Assembly: GCF_001632365.1 (NCBI RefSeq)
Contig: NW_024468586.1
Location: 62,001 to 126,000 of the forward strand
Direction: 5' to 3'
From: Laetiporus sulphureus 93-53
Taxonomy: Eukaryota; Basidiomycota; Agaricomycetes; Polyporales; Laetiporaceae
DNA: 64,000 nucleotides
Shown piece by piece: positions 24,684 to 36,121 of this stretch (position 1 is its first letter; each line of letters starts with the position of its first letter). Made by a program: the position numbers and the translations under genes. The notes below the pieces were generated by a model. That model saw only the letters and a list, made by a program, of their open reading frames with translations, was not told the DNA's origin and did no database searches.

Positions 24684-26064
24684 TGATGTCCAGCGACAGT
24701 GGCTAACTGACAGAAGCATGAGAATGACCCCAATTTTGGCAAAGTTAGGCCAGCAAGGCGATGAGCTGGTCCGTGCTATTGCCACCGTGGGAGTCATTCA
24801 CCATGAGGCAGTGGAAATGAAGTGTCGTGGGAAGGCTCGGCCATCCTGAAACTACGCCGACGCTTCTGAACGCAAGAAGGCTTGGTGGACTCAGCGGTAG
24901 CAACGGCATCAGGCAGTAGGCACCCAGAAGACCGGGGCAAGGGATCGCCATCATGGCAAAGATGCGCGAAGACTGCCCCGTCAAGTCAGCATGGGTGAAA
25001 TGTGTTTTGATACGTGTTAACGGTCTGGTCCGGTATCTCAAACAGGAACACAATTATGTTGCAAGTTTCAGCTAATATCTTACTCATTTCAGTCTTTCTT
25101 TTACCATACCTAGTTTAATCACCCAAGCAGGCAAACTCTCAGCGGTGGCCTGCTAGGGCGGTATATAAGCCTACCACATGTACATACCAAAACAATCGAA
25201 TTGGGAGGAGCTCGAGTCTCCTAGCCCACAGCCTACATCTCAGCACTTCGTCTCTCGGCCAGCAGCTCTTTTCTATTGCCTTAGCTACGGTCGCTAGGTG
25301 CATTTTCGCAGTTTCAGCTAAGTCCCAGCACCAATCACAGTGCACTTCATCATCATTACATCATCAGGCCCAGCCCACCTAGCAACTGAAGATATTCCAT
25401 CACACTCCCATGCTACATCAGTCAGTTAACCCATTCAGCCCTACGTTCCCAGGACTCCTCAGAACCTGTCTGAGGCCTCGCTCCCATTAGTTTAGCCACT
25501 GACGCTCCGACGCCCTCTGATCAGAAATGCATATACGATCAGGTCCGACCCACCTTCTTGCGACAATATTGCATTTGCGATCAGCTCCGGGCCATTTCTA
25601 GCCTTAGACCGCGGGTTTCATCTCAAATATAGTAGTTGGCCCAAGGATCTTCGCACATCGGACTTAACCGAGCTTCCCCGCCATCCTCCGATCAGCATTC
25701 CATATACAATCAGCTCCGCTCCACCTCGCTGTGATCAAAACACATTTGCGATCAAGTCCGACGGTCCCATGCTTGGAGCCCCTTTCAAATACAGCCTTTC
25801 ATTCCCACACAACCCTAGTTCCTTTCCCAAGGCTCGATATTGGCTGCCCACACCGTCATTTGCTGATCCTGCGATTGTTGGCCGCACCTGCACACTACCC
25901 CAGTCCATTACCAACCCATTACCCATCTCTATTGCCAGTAGCTTCAAGTCACTAAACCGGCTCGCAGCAAACCCTCGCCAAAGTCGTCCCCGCATACACC
26001 CCACACAGCGGACCCCGGATTAGTGTTGGAGTAGCATGAGGCCAGGAGCTCCGCGGACGCATCA
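24684..26064 (+). repeat. 3' LTR of gypsy element
   Basis: It starts TGATGTCCAGCGACAGTGG and ends GCGGACGCATCA. It aligns to the 5' LTR along its whole length, with scattered substitutions that are mostly C/T and G/A, and carries the same TATATAAG box near 25160. Confidence 0.93.
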
Positions 26065-27364
26065 CTGTGAGCATATCAAAAGCTGGCTTCATAAGCATTT
26101 TGAACAAAAGCTCGTGCCATCGGGCAATGCTGGTCCTCGATCGGTGGACTCTGGTGTTGTCATCAATTTCCGCTACCGTCGTGCCCTCGGAGGATGGTCT
26201 CTTGGTGTACAATTCCTCCTTGAACATAGTCAGCTGTTCCTTGGTAAGTTTTTTCACCTGTTCAAAGCAACGGTGGCAACTTGAGCCTTCGAGATCGGTT
26301 GGATCCTCGATAGACCAGGCTTTGACCCAATCCTCCAGATTGACAGGTGCTGTGTCATGCAAAATCTGCACGAGTGCACCGATAAAGGCAGCCACCTTCT
26401 CCTCCGCCTGTGAATCTGACTAAGCGACACACATCAAAAGGTATCATATGGAGAACTCGTCATGAAGATGGACTGCTGCTCGTCGAGCCCATCAAAGAAC
26501 TTTCAGTTGACGTCACGAGGTGGCCATCCTGAGGTTGGTAGTTCACCCTCTCAAAAACAAACACAGAATGCAGGCATCTGTCATTCAAGTCCTTCAATCA
26601 GTGAATGTACGATGGACGAAACAACTGCACTCACTCGCAGCCCTAGCTCCCATGCTAGACGAGACTTTCCCATCCCGCTAGCTTGAACGAAGGATATCAT
26701 ACGACCATAGTATATTGATATGTCATATATTTCCGCATAAATGTTCAAGGAGTCTTGAAACAATTCAACGAAGCCTCCACGGAACGGTCCACGGAAGGCC
26801 CTGTCCAGCCACGCTTGCTGATCGGCTCTATAGAATGATCACAACTATAAGGTAAGTGTCGGGCCAACAATGAGGGATGGAGTTGACGTACATCATCTCA
26901 ATCGCAGCAGGTGGCAGGTCATGTTCTATGATGATGTCAATGATCATTCAATACTACTGAAAGCACGAGAAGTGAACAAACATACCGCAGGCAGATAGAA
27001 GAAATGCTGCAAGATCCTTGCCCCCCATCAACTTGTCCAGTCGATCTTTTGGCAGGGGCTGGCGTTGCTTCCAAGATTCATCCTCACCACCATCCCTGAA
27101 TAGAGGTTCTTATAGGCTACGGGGAATACTATTGCGTGGGAGTTTTGAACATTCAATGTAACAGAATGCAGAGGCGAGGAATGCTCTGCCACTTCCTGGA
27201 ATGATGCCATACTTGTCAGCTTCAACAACTGAGGTCTGCCACCGTGCATGGAGCTCAGCCAGCAACTGGTCTACTGGGTCTGGGGAGGGTGTGCCATCTA
27301 AGTTGAGTTGCGAAAACAAGGAAGCTAAACCGTCAATCTGTGAGGAATCTTGGATGTTCAACAT
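26065..27364 (-). pseudogene. NTPase-nuclease copy A, N-terminal half
   Basis: The start MLNIQDSSQIDGLASLFSQL at 27364 matches MSNTQDSSSVDVLASFFSQL of the intact copy C. It contains the P-loop exon (FVQASGMGKSRLAWELG), the next exon (MPAFCVCF ... LPTSGWPPRDVN), and EDWVKAWSIEDPTDLEGSS up to KPAFDML, where the gypsy LTR cuts in. In-frame stops are seen after IPRSL (TAA near 27115), after FCVCF, and after RDVN. A TATA-like TATATAAAA on the minus strand (27485-27494) lies about 125 bp upstream of the start. With the piece at 15112-16867 it makes one gene, dead. Confidence 0.85.
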
Positions 27365-27675
27365 GTGGATGGGGCGGTACAAAGGTTGCATCATGTGCTG
27401 ATCGATACGCTGTGCTCCCTCAGCATATTCTTCATCGTCCGACTAGACATTACAGTTCCAGATAGGTGGTTTGTAGAACAAGAGTTTTATATATGTTTCA
27501 AACTATGTATTAAATGGGTTCAAAATTCGATCCCTCAAGAAACGGTGTATAAAACTCGAGTTCAAGCAGAGAGGTGCCGGTGGGCTGTGACATCGGGGAT
27601 ACTACATAGTTGGCCTGAGATCAATCACCCATTGCATAACAACTCTAATTCTTGGATGTTGACAGAAATGAGCAA
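27365..27675. other. Spacer between NYN copy 1 and NTPase copy A
   Basis: About 310 bp between the 3' end of NYN-1 and the start of NTPase-A, both on the minus strand. It holds the TATA-like box at 27485-27494 and otherwise nothing recognisable. Confidence 0.5.
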
Positions 27676-28829
27676 TCAATGTAAAATTGTGGCTTCAGAC
27701 ACCTTGGCATAATATTTCAAGAAAGGCCGTAGTTGCGCCATGCATCTGAGTCATCGAACCTGATGCGCTCTTGCCGTCAAGGTGGCTCACTGTTTATAAC
27801 CTCTAACTTTTATTCGTACGCCTCGCTCAAACAAATTGTTGATCAAGGCATTTGAGCTCCATTGGAACGCCTAGGTAGCCTATCTCGATCAGTGTCGACA
27901 AACAGCTGTGAAGCCGAAAAATATCTCGACTTCCTATGCTTTAATCTGCATTGCTGTTTCATCGAACACTGTCACTTGTCCCACAGTCAACGTATATACA
28001 AGCATCCGAGCTCCATGAAGCAAGAAAGACATTCGGTAGGAGCAAGGTGTTGGCACATGAGCTACCTCGGGCACAGCAATCTGTCACTGCCATTTCTCAC
28101 AGACATTTCTGCCTGGATCAACTCGATCAGCGCATATCGAAAAAGGTCAAGCAGACGTGATCAAGTCTTCTAGTCATCTTGCAGTTCTGGATCGCCTCGA
28201 ATCCACGCTGTACCATTTTGTGGTCTACTATGACCACTTCACACATTTTCCTTGCAAGCTTGGAGACTGTCAGTAAGTAATCCTTATTGTCCGTACAATA
28301 ATGATCATCCTGGGAGGTGAAACTGACCTCATATATGCATCGACATCGGCTACGATGCCATCAACTGTTGTCATTTGGGTTGCAAAAGAATTATATTGTA
28401 CCCATCATTCTGGTTCGGCCACCTGTCGACGGCCACCATGCTCATACATGATGAGCCCTATGCCCTCTGAATGCATCGCTTTTTGAAGAAGCATATTCTT
28501 TCTCGACTTGGTGCTCCAATCACCCGTGTAGAGGTGCAGTACGTCGACTTTCTGATACTTTCACGCCAGCTGGCATAACTGTTGGACAATGGGTACTCGG
28601 ACGTTGCTCGAGATTGATGGCACCAGTGCATTCTCTGGAATCAAATGCAACATGACGCACAGAGAACATCCCGAGAAGATCTGGTGCACTTTACCATAAT
28701 CCGAAAATAATGCACACGGTTCCCTTGATTGCTATGTGATGAGGAATGAATTCTCGAGGTGAATGGATGCCGCTCTGAGCAGGTATCGAATGAATGGGAG
28801 CACAGGCGGAAGGGCAGATGCACAAACAT
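27676..28829 (-). pseudogene. NYN-domain ribonuclease gene, copy 1 (decayed)
   Basis: Homologous to copies 2 and 3 along its length. The N-terminal leader FVHLPFRLCSHSF is followed by the first NYN strand, which reads RVHYFRIM in frame. In a shifted frame the same bases give ALFSDY where copies 2 and 3 have VALFWDYEN. A later block (IIILSGNKDYLLTVSKLARK) keeps the GDKDY-type motif as GNKDY. The acceptor CAG of the internal 49-nt intron is changed to CAA here. Several stops follow near the C-terminus. Frameshift, changed catalytic Asp context and lost splice site make it a pseudogene. Confidence 0.75.
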
Positions 28830-29104
28830 GACGACCGGTACATGTGTAGGTAGGCTTCATGAAGCCACTGCATTCATACTATGTATAATAGACACCTCAC
28901 GAGAGTTCTGCCCTCACCACGAGAGCATGCATGGAGAAGAGAAGATTCTTCACAATGGCCTTCATGAATATTGCTGAAGGAGTAGCTTTATATAACATAG
29001 CTTTATATGACAAACACGTAAGATGCTTTGTGCAGGATGGTGATGGCATCGGAGTGAGAACATGTTCCCTGTGCAGACAGCACAAATGGACCTGAGGATC
29101 ATAA
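28830..29104. promoter_or_regulatory. 5' flank of NYN copy 1
   Basis: This stretch aligns to the flanks of copies 2 (37364 onwards) and 3 (42439 onwards), including ACCACGAGAGCATGCATGGA. The TATA-like element present upstream of copies 2 and 3 is altered here to ATGTATAATA. The homology stops where the copia LTR begins. Confidence 0.55.
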
Positions 29105-29538
29105 TGCGCTACAGCGCGGAGGTGCAACGGATGACCGCGAAGGGTCAACGCGGCTGGTACGCCTGCGTCTACTCGACACGGAAAGACCGGAGGGCTAAAG
29201 TGACGTGTACTATCACGTCAGCAGATTGCACCAGGGTAAAGCCTCTCTATTCATACCTAAAGTGACTAAAGTGATGCGTACTATCACGTCACTGTGCTAA
29301 GCGTAAGTACATCTGTACGGTGCAGAACTATATGTAAAACCACATATGCAGATTGCACCAGGGTAAAGCCTCTGGGGCATCCGACGTACTCGCTGTGAAT
29401 ATGTATGCTAACTGTCAAGTGTCTGAAGGGAAGTGAGCATTGGGGAGCTCAAAATTGAGTGGGGTAAGTGTATACTAAACTAGGCAATAATGTAACCTTA
29501 TAGGTACCAAGGTGAGCCGCAGATCACAAATTGCGACA
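29105..29538 (-). repeat. 3' LTR of copia-1
   Basis: Read on the minus strand it starts TGTCGCAATTTGTGATCTG and ends near CGCGCTGTAGCGCA. It contains two copies of a bZIP-like palindrome (29201-29220 and about 29273-29292) and two copies of CAGATTGCACCAGGGTAAAG. Confidence 0.85.
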
Positions 29539-29545
29539 CTCCCCC

Positions 29546-31402
29546 TCAAACCTTCGCTAGTCCCATGGACATAGCAAAGTGTTTGGTCTTCAATGATGGG
29601 AGCGCCTTCGTAAGGATGTCGGCTGTCATGTCTTCGGTAGGACAGTAAGTGAGCGAGATTTTTCCTTCAGCAATAAAGTAACGAATGAAGTGAAATCGGA
29701 TATCAATGTGCTTGATACGCGCATGGAATTGGTCATCCTTCGATAGCGCAATGGCGAACTGGTTGTCAGAACACAGAGAGATGGGATGCTCGGGTTCACC
29801 AAACAGTTCTATGATGAAAGAGCGAAGCCACAAGGCTTCCTTGCTAGTGTGAGTCAGTGCCACATACTTAGCCTCAGTAGTCGAAAGCGTAACGAGATCT
29901 TGCCACTTCGAGGACCAGGAGACCGCACCACCATTCAGCATGAAGACGTACCCCGAGATCGCATGGCATCCTTCCATGCTCATACCATCTGCATCGGAAT
30001 AACCTATGACCTCATTGTCTTCAGATCCACCAAGAACCAGCCACTGGTCCACTGTCCCCTTAAGGTATTGATAAATGCACTTGAGCGCGTTCCAGTGCGT
30101 GATGCCCAGATTCTGGCCAAACTGCACAAGCTGACTGACAGCAAAGGTTATGTCTGGATGCATAAACATGGAGACATACTGTAGCGCTCCAAGTGCTTCC
30201 AGGTATGGCTTATCGTGCATAACAGCGTATTCTTCTGTGGTGACTGGGCATTGGTCGGAGGAAAGACGGACGTGAGGATCCATGGGTTGGGAGAGCAGCT
30301 TCACATCGGCGAAACCATAGCGCACGACAATCGACCTGATATATGTGTGCTGCGATAGCGCGATGGTATGTTTTTCCCAATTGCGCTTGATTTCAATCCC
30401 CAAGAGCCAATGGAGCTCACCATTGTCCGTAATCTCCAATTTTGACTTAATCATATTCTTCAACTGCAGGAGGTTTGCCAGGACTGAGCTGACAATAGTC
30501 ATGTCATCAACGTGCAGAAAAATGATGGAGATCTCGCCATTCGGATGACGCCGATAGAAGACGGCATGATCGTGCTCAAGTCACGCGAGCTTGAAGCTTT
30601 CAAGAATGTTGTGCAGCTTTGAGTACCAGCGACGACCAGATTGCTGCAATCCATAAAGCGAGACCTGCAGACGAAGCACTTGGCCAGGTACAAGGTCCGC
30701 AAGAGCGATGCCAGACAGTGGTCGCATGTATATTTCTTCGTCGTCACACAGTTTTCCATACAGGTATGCACTCTTGACATCGATCTGGTGAGTGTGCCAG
30801 CCATTCTGAGCTGCTACTGACAGTATGGTGCAAATGGAAGCAAGCTTACAAATGGCAGCATAGGTGTCATCGCGGTAGTAGTTGATACCCTCGACTTGCG
30901 AGAACCCTTGGGTGCATAGGCGCGCGCGGTAGCCGGTTACGTGGCCTCACGTGTCTCTCTTAGTGTGAAAAGCCCACATCGACCCCACGACGTTCTTTTC
31001 TGATGAACGCAGTGGCGAGTTTGCATAAACCCAGCTCTGTCTCGATTCTAGGTGATGAATCTCCTCTTGCATGGCCTCTAGCCACGACGGCCAGTCTGGA
31101 TGATTTTTTTCCTCAGCAATATTTCGTGGATCGAAACCCATTGCCTCGGAGGTTACTACTCCTACAGCATATGTGATGGTCTCACTGAATGCATAATTGA
31201 TGGCGACTTCAGTCAAGGCACCCTCAGCTCCTCTCGACGCGATGTCACGCATCTTTGTGCTCGGCAAGCGAATTCTCTTGCCTATCACAACATTAGGGTC
31301 TTCTGGCTCATGAATTTCCTCAGGTAGCTCGTGGTCTGCAAGAGGAGCAGGAACGATAGGTGACAAGGGAGGTGGAGCAGCATCAGTATGTGTTGGTTCC
31401 GA
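29546..31402 (-). pseudogene. Copia-1 reverse transcriptase and RNase H
   Basis: From right to left: HLESRQSWVYANSPLRS and GSMWAFHTKRDT (start of RT), a frame-shifted middle, then the catalytic FLHVDDMTIVSS at about 30500-30535 and NGELHWLLGIEIKRN. RNase H follows with TTEAKYVALTHTSKEALWL and IDIRFHFIRYFIAEGKI. The final frame 30502-29546 is open to its stop. Shifts near 30500 and 30950 break the whole. The part nearest integrase is cut by the solo LTR. Confidence 0.85.
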
Positions 31403-32784
31403 TGATGCGTCTGCGGAGCTCCTGGCCTCGTGCTACTCCAACACTAATCTGGGGTCCGCTGTGTGAGGTGTATGTGGGGGACGACTTTGGCGAGGGTTTG
31501 CTGTGAGCCAGTTTAGTGACTTGAAGCTACTGGCAATAGGGATGGGTAACGGGTTGGTAATGGACTGGGGTAGTGTGCAGGTGTGGCCAACAATCACAGG
31601 ATCAGCAAATGACGGTGTGGGCAGCCAATATTAAGCCTTAGGAAAGGAACTAGGGTTGTGTGGGAATGAAAGGCTGTATTTGAAAGGGGCTCCAAGCGTG
31701 GGACCATCGAATTTGATCACAAATGTGTTTTGATCGCAGCGAGGCAGAGCGGAGCTGATCGTATATGGAATGCTGATCGGAGGATGGCGGGGAAGCTCGG
31801 TTAAGTCTGATGTGCGAAGATCCTTGGGCCAACTACTATATTTGGGATGAAATCCATGGTCTAAGGCTAGAAATGGCCCGGAGCTGATCGCAAATGCAAT
31901 ATTGTTGCAAGAAGGCAGGTCGGACCTGATCGTATATGCATTTCTGATTGGAGGGCGTCAGAGCGCCGGTGGCTAAACCAATGGGAGCGAGGCCTCAGAC
32001 AGGTTCTGAGGAGTCCTGGGAACATAGGGCTGAAAGGGGTAACTGAGTGACGTAGCGTGGAAGTGTGATGGAATATCCTCGGTTGCTAGGTGGGCTGGGC
32101 CTGATGATGTAATGATGATGAAGTGCACTGTGATTGGTGCTGGGACTTAGCTGAAACTGCGAAAATGCACCTAGCGACCGTAGCTAAGGCAATAGAAAAG
32201 AGCTGCTGGCCGAGAGACGAAGTGCTGAGATGTAGGCTGTGGGCTAGGAGACTCGAGCTCCTCCCAATTCGATTGTTTTGGTATGTACATGTGGTAGGCT
32301 TATATACCGCCCTAGCAGGCCACCACCGAGAGTTTGCCTGCTTGGGTGATTAAACTAGGTATGGTAAAAGAAACACTGAAATGAGTAAGATATTAGCTGA
32401 AACTTGCAACATAATTGTGTTCCTGTTTGAGATACCGGACCAGACCATTAACACGTATCAAAACACGTTTCACCCATGCTGACTTGGCTGGGCAGTCTTC
32501 GCGCATCTTTGCCATGATGGCAGTCCCTTGCCCCGGTCTTCTGGGTGCCTACTGCCTGATGCCGTTGCTACCGCTAAGTCCACCGAGCCTTCTTGCATTC
32601 AGAAGCATCGGCGTAGCTTCAGGATGGCCAAGCCTTCTTATGACGCTTCATTTCCGCTGCCTCGTGGTGAATGACTCCCACGGTGGCAATAGCACAGACT
32701 GGCTCGTAGCCTTGCCAGCCTAACTTTGCCAAAATTGGGGTCATTGTCATGCTTCTGTCAGTTAGCCGCTGTCGTCGCGCATCA
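31403..32784 (-). repeat. Gypsy solo LTR nested in copia-1
   Basis: A full 1382-bp inverted copy of the LTR at 16868-18249, with the same TGATGCG/CGCATCA ends. It is flanked by a perfect 4-bp duplication CCGA (31399-31402 and 32785-32788). No internal gypsy sequence remains, so it arose by recombination between the two LTRs of an inserted element. Confidence 0.93.
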
Positions 32785-34123
32785 CCGATTCTAAGGTAGG
32801 TCCTATTTCCACGTCATTATGCTCCCCCTCGATGCGCGGAGCCTCCTTACTGAAGATGACATCACGCTCGACCATGATCGTCCTTCACGTTGGCCAATAG
32901 ATACGATGTCCATTCGACGAGGTGTCGAATCCGAGCCAGTGAGCCTCAACACCGCACGCATCCAGCTTCGATGTGTTATCAACCTTCACGAATACGGTGT
33001 TCTCCCACGGGCACAACTTCGATATGTCTGGTGCATGGCCAAATCATACCTCATATGGAGTTTTGCCATCCAGGGTGCAATGCACAGTCTGGTTGTAGAC
33101 ATGCACTACATAAGCTAATGCCTCACCCCATAGCCATTTTGGCAGACCGGACCCGACAAGGGCCACGTGAACACCATTGAATATTGTTCCATGTGTCTGC
33201 TCTGCAACGCTGTTGTGCTCCGGAGTATCGTGGATGGTAAGTTTTCGAATGGCTCCCATTCCCTCGAGGTGCGCTGACATATCGTCAGACAGGAACTCAC
33301 CTCCATGATCCGACTGCACTATCTTCACATGAGTACCATGCTGCGTCTGCAAACACGTGTCAAAGCCAACAAATTTGCTGAAGGCCTCAGATTTCAACTG
33401 TAGTAATGGCATCTCGAGCCAACACGTAGCATCATCGACGATTGTGAGTGCGTAGCGGCTATGGTTTACCGTCATAACTGATGCAGGTCCCCATACGTCT
33501 AGATGGACGTGCTTGCCGAACATCTTAGCAAGTGAAGACTGGTGAATAGTGGCGATGGGAGCACAGCGTGCCTTCGCGACTAGGCACGTTCAGCATTCGA
33601 CCTCCTCGGTGCGTTGAGGGTCTAGGCTGATGCCAGTGATGCGATGCTCACGAAGCATCACCTTGATGTATCCGTAATTCACATGTCCCAGCTGGCAATG
33701 TATCTCATGCAATGACAGTGAGACGAGAACTGTGAGCGATGCGCTCGCATAGAAGATCCGGTAGAGACCGTCTGCACGAGGAACTGATCTGACAAGTACG
33801 TGTTTCGGATCGATGATTGGTAGCTCCCCCTGATGACCTGTACAGCTGTAACCGTCTTCTTCCAGGACCCCCAGGAACACAAGCATTGCATGCATAGCTG
33901 GTGCATACAAGACATCCCACAGATGCAAGTAGCGTGGCCCGTCGTGGTGCACAAAAGCGATATCGAGGTCACCCATACCATCTGCATAGAAGATCTCCAA
34001 ATTCGCGGTGCGAATCTGATGCGGCACAATTGTATGGTAATTTGTTAGGTGGTCCAAGTGCGGCATCATATGCCGTGAAGCCCCTGAGTCGAAAATGTCG
34101 ACTCTGCAACCCATTTCCATCAC
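32785..34123 (-). pseudogene. Copia-1 protease and integrase
   Basis: Protease shows DIFDSGASRHMMPH at about 34080. The integrase zinc region (EIHCQLGHVNYGYIKVML) and core follow: HLDVWGPASVMT, IVQSDHGGEFLSDDM and NSVAEQTHGTIF. A TGA separates TEEVEC from TCLVAKARCA near 33590. The end of integrase is close to the solo LTR. Confidence 0.85.
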
Positions 34124-35493
34124 AAGGCCACTGTCTCGTGAGTGTTCGCTATGCGGATCTCAACCTGTTCCGCTAACTCAGAGCAGTCAATGAAGGTTGC
34201 CTCATGGCCAGTCACAGGGCTTATCACGGAGGTACTCCAGGCCTCCGAGATTACAGCACCCTGAATAGCTGGTCCAGTCGTCGCAGAGGACGCAGTGCTA
34301 TTCATCGCACTGTCCTTCAGCTTCACGGTAGCAGCCTTACTGTCGCTTGCACTCACAGCGGCTTCAGTCTTCACTTTCGGGCGTTCATGGTAAGTTTTCG
34401 TCAATGGACACTGCGCCTTGCAATGCCCCTTACCACCACATTGATAGCAGGTAATGTCGTCAACTGATCTTTTAGCGATGCCTCCTTGATTCGATCCCTG
34501 ACCGCGACCCCACTGGCCACGCTGTGCCCCTCAGCCACTCTTCCCTCCTCGAGGTGTGCTAACTGCAGCTCTGGCGATAGCAGTTCGCTCGCCCGACTTC
34601 AGCATGGTGCGCGAGTTGGCCTCAGCTCGCAACGCACATATGATCTCGTCTGGCATGACCGTCTTCCTGGTCACGCCTGTCGACAGCGTCGAGTTGTAAA
34701 TCTCAGCAGCAGTCATAATCACAGTGACACTCAGTGTGAATGAGCGGGGAATGGAGGTGGTGATCACATTTATGTAAGTACGATCCTCGATGAGAATGTT
34801 GGACTCCGCTAACTTCTCCTTGAGCTCGGCCAGCTGGTCGAGGTGCTGACGCAGCTTATGCTCATCAGTACACTTCAAAGTGAATAATTTTGCCTCCATT
34901 ACGGCGTCCATCGCAGCGGTCGGTGTCCCAAACTCGGTTTTCAGTCCTTCGATGACCTTGAATACCTCAGTGACGCTGAAATATTTCCGAAAAAGTGAGT
35001 CGGTGAATTTTCCGGTAATCGTGTTCAGCATCTGTTTATTCAGCTTGACCTCTTCAGCCTTCGAAGAGTCAGCAGAATGCGTCAAGAGATCATTGGCATT
35101 GCATGTGCCTGCAGCGCACTGGACACGGCCTAGCCAGATGCGATAGTTCGATCCGTTGGCAGCAAGCTTCGGGACCTCAGAGAACTCCTTCGCGATGGAT
35201 GGCGTCATGGTGAGAACAGCAGACTGCAATGGGGAAGGTGTTGGTGGTTGAGCCAGAGGAGCCGGAGGAGCCGGAGGACTAGAGGACACTTCGGAAGCCA
35301 GGGTTGCTTTGAAGGTGTATAGGGAAGGATCAATACGAGACAAATGAGCGAGGTGGGATTCCGTATGGTACGGGTAAAGATCTTCTAGATCTGAAACCTC
35401 GTGACCCTGCTGTCCAAGCAGGCAATGAGTACTGGTGTGAATATGTGTGCGTTCAAAGGTAACGGTCTGCTTATATCTAAAGCAGATCTTCAT
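34124..35493 (-). pseudogene. Copia-1 gag
   Basis: The 320-codon frame 35493-34531 carries a Ty1/copia-type capsid (SNYRIWLGRVQ, LFRKYFSVTEVFKVIEGL, HLDQLAELKEKLAES). A stop after STPRGGKSG separates it from a frame with the CCHC knuckle CYQCGGKGHCKAQC (about 34405-34460), which runs on toward protease. The first 40 or so codons may be leader rather than protein. Confidence 0.8.
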
Positions 35494-35519
35494 GCACTGA
35501 CTTCGAGTATCCGCAGGTG

Positions 35520-35543
35520 ATAAGCTCGGGGCTCATAACCTAA
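35520..35543 (-). promoter_or_regulatory. Copia-1 primer binding site, half-tRNA(iMet) type
   Basis: The plus strand reads AGCTCGGGGCTCATAACC just before the LTR start at 35544. This is an initiator-tRNA anticodon stem-loop with its CAT anticodon, so on the element strand it is complementary to an internal part of tRNA-iMet and not to a CCA end. Confidence 0.8.
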
Positions 35544-35968
35544 TGCACTACGGCACGGAGGTGCAATGGATGACCACGAAGGGTCAACGTGGCTGGTACA
35601 CCTGCGTCTACTCGACACGGAAAGACCGGAGGGCTAAAGTGACGTGTACTATCGCGTCAGCAGATTGCACCAGGATAAAGCCTCTATATTCATACCTAAA
35701 GTGACACGTACTATCACGTCACTGTGCTAAGCGTAAGTACATCTGTACGGTGCAGAACTATATGTAAAACCACGTATGCGGATTGCACCAGGGTAAAGCC
35801 TCTGGGGCATCCGACGTACTCGCTGCAAATATATATGCTAACTGTCAAGTGTCTGAAGGGAAGTGAGCGTTGGGGAGCTCAAAATCGAGTGGGGTAAGCG
35901 TATACTAAACCAGGCAATAATGTAACCTTATAGGTACCAAGGCGAGCCGCAGATCACAAATCGCGACA
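35544..35968 (-). repeat. 5' LTR of copia-1
   Basis: It aligns to 29105-29538 with about 425 against 434 bp, many transitions, and the same internal repeats. It ends TGTCGCGATTTGTG on the minus strand. Confidence 0.85.
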
Positions 35969-36121
35969 ACATGATCAAAATTTGACCGCAAAAAATGCGG
36001 TCTAAAGCTCAAATTCAGGCAGAGGTGGCTGCGACAGTATCAACTATTAGAGGTGGCCTTCCCGGAAGACCGGTCAAATATGGTATAACAATTCTGATTC
36101 TTGGATATTGGCAGAAATGAG

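Larger units (their letters stand above)
16868..26064 (+). mobile_element. Complete but inactivated Ty3/gypsy LTR retrotransposon
   Basis: Two direct LTRs of 1382 and 1381 bp bound an internal region with gag, protease, RT, RNase H and integrase in the gypsy order. LTR ends are inverted (TGATGCG...CGCATCA). It is inserted in NTPase copy A between the codons for KPAFDML and GSVQHLG. The flanking 4 bp are CCGC on the left (16864-16867) and CTGT on the right (26065-26068), which fits a 4-bp target duplication altered by two C-to-T changes. Internal frames are interrupted by several TGA and a few TAA/TAG codons, many at sites where relatives would be expected to have CGA. The LTRs differ at scattered sites, mostly transitions, so the insertion is not recent. 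Confidence 0.93.
29105..35968 (-). mobile_element. Ty1/copia LTR retrotransposon with nested gypsy solo LTR, inactivated
   Basis: LTRs at 29105-29538 and 35544-35968 flank gag, protease, integrase, RT and RNase H in the copia order on the minus strand. A PBS next to the 35544 LTR matches an initiator-tRNA anticodon arm, and a polypurine tract (GGTTTGAGGGGGAG on the minus strand) abuts the other LTR. Removing the solo LTR leaves about 5.5 kb. The flanks CATAA and ACATG do not form a target duplication. Frames are broken by stops and shifts. Confidence 0.92.

Noticed and set aside
26065..27364. Separate NTPase gene independent of 15112-16867
   Set aside because: The two pieces meet at the same point of the protein and are bounded by the two ends of one gypsy element, so they are halves of one gene.
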